From: Nostocoides sp. F2B08
GTDB lineage: Bacteria; Actinomycetota; Actinomycetes; Actinomycetales; Dermatophilaceae
Assembly (NCBI RefSeq): GCF_009184895.1
Contig: NZ_WESE01000007.1
Coordinates: forward strand, 1-64,000
Direction: 5' to 3'
Length of the DNA: 64,000 bases
A program made the translations under genes and the position numbers. Positions 58,892 through 64,000 of this stretch are shown in pieces; the first letter of the stretch is position 1; each line of letters starts with the position of its first letter. The notes below the pieces were generated by a model, which worked only from the letters and a program-made list of their open reading frames with translations, searched no databases and was not told the origin of the DNA.

Positions 58892-58895
58892 ATGA
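58830..58895 (+). CDS. Leader peptide 2 upstream of dop (21 residues)
   Basis: [10 protein letters not shown] followed by [11 protein letters not shown] and TGA. The first nine residues are the same as those of Dop (MTVRRVMGI). Its TGA overlaps the dop ATG at 58892 (ATGA). A GGGAGG stands nine bases before its own ATG and another before dop. Both peptides end with Cys-Gly-Arg-Cys-Gly-Arg. Confidence 0.5.
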   Translation: MTVRRVMGIVLSRSPCGRCGR

Positions 58896-60433
58896 CTGTC
58901 AGGCGGGTCATGGGGATCGAGACCGAGTACGGGATCTCCGTGCCGGGAGATCCCGGCGCCAACCCGATGGTGCTCTCGGGGCACGTGGTTCACGCCTACG
59001 CGTCACACCAGGGCCTTCCGGCGGCCAGGGCGGGCTGGGACTACGCGGACGAGGCACCCTTGCGCGATGCCCGGGGCTGGGAGATGGGGCGCGGGACGGC
59101 ACACCCCAGCCAGCTGACCGATGTCGAGGATCCGACGATGGCCAACGTCGTGCTGAGCAACGGGGCCCGCCTATACGTCGACCATGCCCATCCCGAGTAC
59201 AGCTCCCCGGAGGTCACCAGCCCGCGAGCCGCGGTCACCTGGGACCGCGCCGGCGAGCTGGTCATGCGGGAGGCCGCCGAACGTCTGCGGAACCTGCCGG
59301 CCGCCATGGGCGTGCCGGTCAACCTGTACAAGAACAACACCGACGGCAAGGGCGCCTCCTACGGCACCCACGAGAACTACCTCATGCGCAGGGAGACGCC
59401 GTTCCAGCGCATCATCGCCCAGCTGACGCCGTTCTTCGTCGTGCGTCAGGTGATGTGCGGCAGCGGCCGGGTCGGGATCGGCATGGAGTCGCGCACGCCC
59501 GGATACCAGATCGCTCAGCGGAGTGACTTCTTCGAGGCCGAGGTCGGCCTCGAGACCACGTTGAAGCGACCGATCATCAACACTCGCGACGAGCCCCACG
59601 CCGTCGCAGACCTGTACCGACGGCTCCACGTGATCATCGGCGACGCGAACCACTGCGACGTCGCGCAGCTCCTCAAGATGGGCACGACGTCGCTCGTGCT
59701 CGGCATGATCGAGGAGGGAGCCATCACGCGTGACCTCGCGATCCGGGGACCCGTCCCGACCCTGCATGCCGTCTCACGCGATGTCGACCTGCGGTCCACA
59801 GTCGAACTCATGTCCGGCGAGCGCATCCGTCCCGTCGAGGTTCTCTGGGCCTACTTCGAGATGGTGCGCGACTACCTCGACGAGCGAGGCGGGACGCCGG
59901 ACGAGGACACCGACGAGGTGATGACCTGGTGGGAGCGGGTCCTGAACCTGCTCGAGACGGATCGTGACGCAGCGGCTCCGTACGTCGACTGGGTCGGCAA
60001 GCTCGCGGTCCTCGAGCGCTACCGGGACCGGGACGCGCTGACGTGGGAGTCGCCTCAGCTGAGGGCGATCGACATCCAATGGTCGGACGTGCGGCTGGAG
60101 AAGGGCATCTTCCACCGGATGGCGGCAGCCGGGCGCTTCCACGAGCTCGTGCCGCAGGAACAGGTCCGCGCCGCGGTGACCATGCCCCCCGAGGACACCC
60201 GCGCATACTTCCGTGGTCGGTGCGTCTCGCTGTTCCCGGACAGTGTCGTCGCGGCCTCCTGGGACTCGGTCATCTTCGACGTCCCCGACAGCCGGGCCCT
60301 CCAGCGGGTGCCGATGCTGGAGCCGCTGCGCGGCACCCGAGAGGCGGTCGGTGCACTGCTGGACGACAGCCCCGACGCGGGCACGATGCTGCGTCGGCTC
60401 GGCGCGGCGTCCGTCGGGGGTGGCACGGGATAG
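58892..60433 (+). CDS. dop: Pup deamidase/depupylase Dop
   Basis: 513 residues. The start [20 protein letters not shown] is the usual Dop N-terminus with the ATP-site Glu. The Dop loop (about 45-75, [16 protein letters not shown]) separates it from PafA. The nucleophile Asp97 is in [33 protein letters not shown] is also conserved. Dop turns the C-terminal Gln of Pup into Glu and removes Pup from proteins. The stop TAG is part of the -10 box of pup. Confidence 0.96.
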   Translation: MTVRRVMGIETEYGISVPGDPGANPMVLSGHVVHAYASHQGLPAARAGWDYADEAPLRDARGWEMGRGTAHPSQLTDVEDPTMANVVLSNGARLYVDHAHPEYSSPEVTSPRAAVTWDRAGELVMREAAERLRNLPAAMGVPVNLYKNNTDGKGASYGTHENYLMRRETPFQRIIAQLTPFFVVRQVMCGSGRVGIGMESRTPGYQIAQRSDFFEAEVGLETTLKRPIINTRDEPHAVADLYRRLHVIIGDANHCDVAQLLKMGTTSLVLGMIEEGAITRDLAIRGPVPTLHAVSRDVDLRSTVELMSGERIRPVEVLWAYFEMVRDYLDERGGTPDEDTDEVMTWWERVLNLLETDRDAAAPYVDWVGKLAVLERYRDRDALTWESPQLRAIDIQWSDVRLEKGIFHRMAAAGRFHELVPQEQVRAAVTMPPEDTRAYFRGRCVSLFPDSVVAASWDSVIFDVPDSRALQRVPMLEPLRGTREAVGALLDDSPDAGTMLRRLGAASVGGGTG

Positions 60434-60436
60434 GTT
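60431..60436 (+). promoter_or_regulatory. Leaderless -10 box for pup
   Basis: TAGGTT contains the TAG stop of dop and ends six bases before ATG 60443. Confidence 0.55.
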
Positions 60437-60442
60437 GGTGCC

Positions 60443-60643
60443 ATGGCTGGACAAGAGCAGACCCGTCCGCAACGCAAGGACGACGGGCCGGACGACCTTC
60501 CCGAGCCGGTGCCGACCGCTCCGACGGCCGAGAAGGCCGCACTCGACTCCGACATCGACTCGGTGCTGGACGAGATCGACACCGTCCTCGAGTCCAACGC
60601 CGAGGAGTTCGTCCGCGGATTCGTGCAGAAGGGCGGCCAGTGA
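60443..60643 (+). CDS. pup: Prokaryotic ubiquitin-like protein Pup
   Basis: 66 residues, disordered at the N-terminus with a helix (about 35-58, [20 protein letters not shown]) that binds the Arc coiled coil, and an end FVQKGGQ. The final Gln must be deamidated by Dop before PafA attaches Pup to lysines. Its stop overlaps the prcB start (GTGA). Confidence 0.97.
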   Translation: MAGQEQTRPQRKDDGPDDLPEPVPTAPTAEKAALDSDIDSVLDEIDTVLESNAEEFVRGFVQKGGQ

Positions 60644-61449
60644 CCGGTCGGTTGGACCGGGCCTTCCACACCTCGGGGGGCTCGTCCTTCACCGAGTTCC
60701 TTGCCTCCTATGACCCGACGCTGATCCCCAGCGGGCGCACCCTGCCGCCGGCTTCCGTCGAGGCACCCCACGCGACGACGATCGTCGCGCTCGTCTCCGC
60801 GGACGGCGTCGTGATGGCCGGAGACCGCCGGGCGACGATGGGCAACCTCATCGCGAACCGGGACATGGAGAAGGTGTTCGTCACCGACGAGTACTCCGTG
60901 GCCGGTATCGCGGGCACCGCCGGGCTGGCCATCGAGCTGGTCCGGCTGTTCCAGGTCGAGCTCGAGCACTACGAGAAGATCGAGGGCACCCTGATGTCCC
61001 TCGAGGGCAAGGCGAACCGGCTGGCGTCGATGATCCGCGGCAACCTCGCGATGGCGATGCGCGGCCTCGCGGTCATCCCCATGTTCGCCGGTTTCGACAC
61101 CGAGGTCGGTCTGGGGAGGATCTTCTCCTACGACGTGACCGGCGGCTGCTACGAGGAGCGCGACCACCACTGCGTCGGCTCCGGGTCACTCTTCGCCCGT
61201 GGCGCGTTGAAGAAGCTCTGGCGTCCGGGCCTTGATCGGGACGGAGCGATCCGCATCGCGGTCGAGGCGCTCTACGACGCGGCGGACGATGACTCCGCGA
61301 CCGGTGGCCCGGACGTCTCGCGCCGGATCTGGCCGACGATCGCCACCGTCGACGTCGACGGCGCACACTTCGTTCCCGGCGACCGGGTCGGCGACATCGT
61401 GCGGGCGGTCGTCGAGGCACGCTCCGGCAACCCAGGAGGTGCCCGATGA
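60640..61449 (+). CDS. prcB: 20S proteasome beta subunit PrcB
   Basis: 269 residues from GTG 60640. A 45-residue propeptide ([18 protein letters not shown]) ends at PHA, and the mature chain starts with the catalytic Thr46 in [20 protein letters not shown]. Lys and Asp of the active site follow (GDRRA, EKVF). It overlaps pup and prcA by 4 bases each. Confidence 0.96.
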   Translation: MTGRLDRAFHTSGGSSFTEFLASYDPTLIPSGRTLPPASVEAPHATTIVALVSADGVVMAGDRRATMGNLIANRDMEKVFVTDEYSVAGIAGTAGLAIELVRLFQVELEHYEKIEGTLMSLEGKANRLASMIRGNLAMAMRGLAVIPMFAGFDTEVGLGRIFSYDVTGGCYEERDHHCVGSGSLFARGALKKLWRPGLDRDGAIRIAVEALYDAADDDSATGGPDVSRRIWPTIATVDVDGAHFVPGDRVGDIVRAVVEARSGNPGGAR

Positions 61450-62303
61450 CCCAGATGCCGTTCTACGTCTCGCCCGAGCAGCTGATGAAGGACCGGGCGG
61501 ACTTCGCTCGCAAGGGCATCGCACGGGGACGTTCCGTCATCGTCCTCAGCTATGACACCGGCATCCTGTTCGTCGCGGAGAACCACTCGCGGGCGCTGCA
61601 CAAGATCTCCGAGATCTACGACCGCATCGGTTTCGCGGCCGTCGGCAAGTACAACGAGTTCGAGAACCTTCGTGTCGCGGGCATCCGGTACGCCGACCTG
61701 CGCGGCTACTCCTACGACCGCAGCGACGTCAGCGCGCGAGGACTGGCCAACGCCTATGCCCAGACCCTCGGGACGGTCTTCACCCAGGAGTCCAAGCCCT
61801 ACGAGGTCGAGATCGTGGTGGCCGAGGTGGGGGAGTCGCCGCGGAGCGACCAGATCTACCGGCTGACATACGACGGATCCGTCGCCGACGAGCACGGTTT
61901 CGTGGCGATGGGCGGTGCCACCGAGCCCATCGAGGCCGCCCTCACCGAGCGGTACACCCCCGACCTCACGCTCGCCCAGGCACTGACCCTGGCCGTGAGC
62001 GTGCTCGGGGGCGACGCCGTGACGGGGGAGACGCGCCAGTTGGACGGGGACCAGCTGGAGGTCGCGGTCCTGGACAGAGGACGCCCGAGGCGAACGTTCC
62101 GCAGGATCGTCGGCACGCCCCTGGAGCACCTGCTCGCCGGATCCGACGAGCGTCTGGACGAGGTCCGACCCGGGCCCCATGATCGTGACACGGGCTCGAG
62201 CGGAGAATCGGCCCGTCATGAGTCCACGAACCCGCAGACACAACGCGAGCGCGCGGAGCCACACGAGTCCGGGGACCCGCCCGAGGGGGATACCGACCGC
62301 TGA
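61446..62303 (+). CDS. prcA: 20S proteasome alpha subunit PrcA
   Basis: 285 residues, ATG overlapping the prcB stop. [20 protein letters not shown] is the gate-forming N-terminus. The core has [20 protein letters not shown] and [20 protein letters not shown]. The C-terminal 50 residues are disordered and charged. The alpha ring docks Arc. It completes the arc-dop-pup-prcB-prcA set. Confidence 0.96.
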   Translation: MTQMPFYVSPEQLMKDRADFARKGIARGRSVIVLSYDTGILFVAENHSRALHKISEIYDRIGFAAVGKYNEFENLRVAGIRYADLRGYSYDRSDVSARGLANAYAQTLGTVFTQESKPYEVEIVVAEVGESPRSDQIYRLTYDGSVADEHGFVAMGGATEPIEAALTERYTPDLTLAQALTLAVSVLGGDAVTGETRQLDGDQLEVAVLDRGRPRRTFRRIVGTPLEHLLAGSDERLDEVRPGPHDRDTGSSGESARHESTNPQTQRERAEPHESGDPPEGDTDR

Positions 62304-62342
62304 CGTCGGGCTGACCGCCGCGGCGATGATCGCTGCCGTGAT

Positions 62343-63485
62343 CTACTCGGCTGCGTCAGGGCCGTCCGCGCGGTCGTCATCGGACTGCTCGCCGTTCCCC
62401 TCACCGCGACCTTCTCCCGAGGGCTCGTCGAGACTGGGCTCTCCGGGCACATCCATCTGCGCAGGGGTCTCGGCGTGGGTCTCGGCGTCGTCGGCGGCGG
62501 TGGCCTCCTCGCCGGCGTCATCGGCTGGCTGCTGCCCACCGTCGTCCATCGCCGCGGCCATGAGCGAGCCTCCGAGAACGGAGCCGCCGCCGACGGTCGC
62601 CAGCATGGTGCGCACGTTGCCGAGCTGGGCGGTGATGGCGTCGCGCTGGGCCGTGACGGCGGCGAGCTCACGCTCCGAGTCGCGACGGATCCGATCAGCC
62701 TGGTCACGGGCAGCCGCCAGAAGCTCCTCGGCCTCCGATCGGGCGTGGGCGAGGAGCCCTTCGGACTCCTCGCGGGCCCGCCGCCGATCCGCTTCCGCGT
62801 CGGCGACCAGGCTCGCCGAGCGGGCCTGTGCCTCGTCGAGTGTGCGCTGCTGCTCCTCCATGAGGGTCGCGAACTCAGCGCTCGCCTTCTCTCGGCGCTC
62901 ACCGAGCGTCGCCTCGAAGTCGGCCGCCGCGGCGGAGGCCCGGGCACGTTGGTTCTCGAATAAGGCCTCGGCCTCCTCCCGTCGGGCCGCGGCTTCACGG
63001 GCTGCGTCATCGAGGATCGAGTCGGCCTGCTGACGGGCCTTCTCGACGATGCGCACCGCCTCGGTGTCGGCGGCCGACCGAGTCTCCGCGGCATACTCCT
63101 CGGCCGCGACGCGAACCTCCTCGGCCTCGCGCTTGGCGCCGTCCCGGAGCAGGAGCGCGTCGCTGTCCGCTGACTCACGCAACGCCGTGGCCTCCTCATC
63201 GGCCAGCGACAGCATTGCGCCGATCCGCTCACCGAGGGCCTCGAAGGTCGGGGAGCCCACCTTCTTCGTCTCATCCTCGAGCGCAGCGATCCGGGCCTTG
63301 TGGGCCCGGATCTCGTCGCCGAGCCGCTCGTGGGAGGCCTGCAGCTGAGAGACCTCCACGGTCCGGTCGGCTGCCTCGCTCCGGGCCTCCTCCAGAGCCT
63401 GGCGCCACTCCTGGATGCGGCGGTCCACCTCGGTGGGGTCGTATCCGCGCAGGACCGTGCGGAAGCCGTTCTCCTGGGTCATCAT
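62343..63485 (-). CDS. DivIVA-like coiled-coil protein
   Basis: 380 residues. The start ENGFRTVLRGYDPTEVDRRI is a DivIVA-type membrane-sensing N-terminus. A coiled coil of about 260 residues rich in Ala, Glu and Arg follows (EEARSEAADRTVEVSQLQAS and DADRRRAREESEGLL-type). The last 70 residues are acidic and low-complexity. DivIVA/Wag31-like proteins mark cell poles and scaffold growth. It is coupled to the next upstream gene (GATG overlap region at 63482-63485). Confidence 0.75.
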   Translation of the reverse strand: MMTQENGFRTVLRGYDPTEVDRRIQEWRQALEEARSEAADRTVEVSQLQASHERLGDEIRAHKARIAALEDETKKVGSPTFEALGERIGAMLSLADEEATALRESADSDALLLRDGAKREAEEVRVAAEEYAAETRSAADTEAVRIVEKARQQADSILDDAAREAAARREEAEALFENQRARASAAAADFEATLGERREKASAEFATLMEEQQRTLDEAQARSASLVADAEADRRRAREESEGLLAHARSEAEELLAAARDQADRIRRDSERELAAVTAQRDAITAQLGNVRTMLATVGGGSVLGGSLMAAAMDDGGQQPADDAGEEATAADDAETHAETPAQMDVPGEPSLDEPSGEGRGEGNGEQSDDDRADGPDAAE

Positions 63486-64000
63486 CGTCCTTCTCGTCCG
63501 GGGTCGGTGCTGGTGGTCTGGGTGGGCTGGTGCGGCGTGCCCGCGGGGTCCGGTCCGGCGCCGGCGCCGGCGTTCGGCTGGTCGGCCCCGGACCCCGGGA
63601 CCGCCAAGGCATCGATGACGCCCGAGAGCGCTCCGAGCTGGGTCGTGATGTCCGACCTCCGGCGCGCGAGGGCGTCGACCTCCGTTCGGGCCCGCTCGAG
63701 CATCTCGGCGGCCTCCTGTCGGACGCGGTCCGCGTCGGCGCGCGCTTCGTCCGTGAGCGCGACCAGCTCTGCCCGCTGGTGCCGGTGACGTTCGAGACTC
63801 TCCCGATGGAGCCGCTCCAACTCGGCGGTCGTGCTCTCTCGGAGCAGCTCGGCGCCCTCGCGAGCCTCAGCCAGTCGCCGCTCGGCCCGCTCCACGATCT
63901 CCGCCGCCTCCTCCCGTGCTGCGGTCAGGGTCCGGCCGGCCTCCTCCTCGGCCCGGCTCACGGTGCGGGCCGCTGCCTGCTCGGCGGATGCGAGGACGGC
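63482..64000 (-). CDS. Coiled-coil protein (partial, runs off the right edge)
   Basis: At least 172 codons are open to base 64000, including AVLASAEQAAARTVSRAEEE at the edge. It is an Ala/Glu/Arg coiled coil (RREEAAEIVERAERR-like segments) ending in a Pro/Gly/Ala-rich tail. The GTG at 63961 is only an internal codon of this frame. The sequence resembles its downstream neighbour, so the two may be tandem DivIVA-like copies or partners. Confidence 0.7.
   Translation of the reverse strand, partial: AVLASAEQAAARTVSRAEEEAGRTLTAAREEAAEIVERAERRLAEAREGAELLRESTTAELERLHRESLERHRHQRAELVALTDEARADADRVRQEAAEMLERARTEVDALARRRSDITTQLGALSGVIDALAVPGSGADQPNAGAGAGPDPAGTPHQPTQTTSTDPGREGR

Overview
The window comes from a high-GC actinomycete. 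It carries the Pup-proteasome genes (arc, dop, pup, prcB, prcA), the mycothiol ligase mshC, an LLM-family F420-type oxidoreductase and several actinobacterial families of unknown role (DUF3090, SCO1664, MSMEG_4193, DUF5703). Many chromosomal genes have a TANNNT box only 6-8 bases before the start codon, which is the pattern of leaderless transcription. The genus cannot be fixed from the sequence alone.

Positions 1 to about 37.6 kb are an integrated mobile element, or a stack of them. Its right end is a 24-bp copy of the 3' end of a tRNA-Leu gene (37594-37617) that has no tRNA body in front of it. The intact tRNA, the other att site and the integrase should therefore lie to the left of the window. 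Region 0.3-11.4 kb is a compact leftward Tad-like operon: lipoprotein, secreted protein, SAF/CpaB-like, CpaE-like, TadA ATPase, TadB, TadC, Flp-like pilin, three TadE/G-like pseudopilins and a LysM-BTAD membrane protein. It faces a MobF relaxase-helicase (11.7-15.3 kb), so it is a candidate conjugation or pilus apparatus. Region 15.8-25.4 kb is a tightly coupled five-gene operon with the DISARM core drmA and drmB. It lacks the usual phospholipase D gene drmC and has a NERD-nuclease/UvrD-helicase fusion and two unrecognised proteins in front. It is followed by a cytosine-C5 methyltransferase, which faces HNH, NaeI-like endonuclease and Vsr genes. This is the strongest candidate for a new or variant defence system.

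Region 29-34 kb is a graveyard: a frameshifted PD-(D/E)XK nuclease, an IS1380 transposase remnant, and broken hydrolase and terminase-like pieces. It surrounds an intact nuclease-like/DUF2510 protein. Region 34.0-37.2 kb carries a DUF4365-like nuclease with a coupled partner and a DnaQ-exonuclease/BRCT/zinc protein, all plausible further defence genes.

From 37.7 kb the sequence is chromosomal: acyl-ACP desaturase, a P-loop kinase pseudogene, UspA, M20 peptidase, DUF5703, an acidic protein, the LLM-to-mshC gene run, PAC2, a HAD hydrolase, a RecB-like nuclease, metH, a site-2 protease, trmI, arc, a PRPP synthetase, an HSL-type hydrolase, dop-pup-prcB-prcA and two DivIVA-like coiled-coil proteins. 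The start of dop is unusual. Two tandem 62-bp repeats each encode a 21-residue peptide, and each peptide stop overlaps the next ATG, so two short leader peptides are coupled in series to dop. No pafA is seen in the window.
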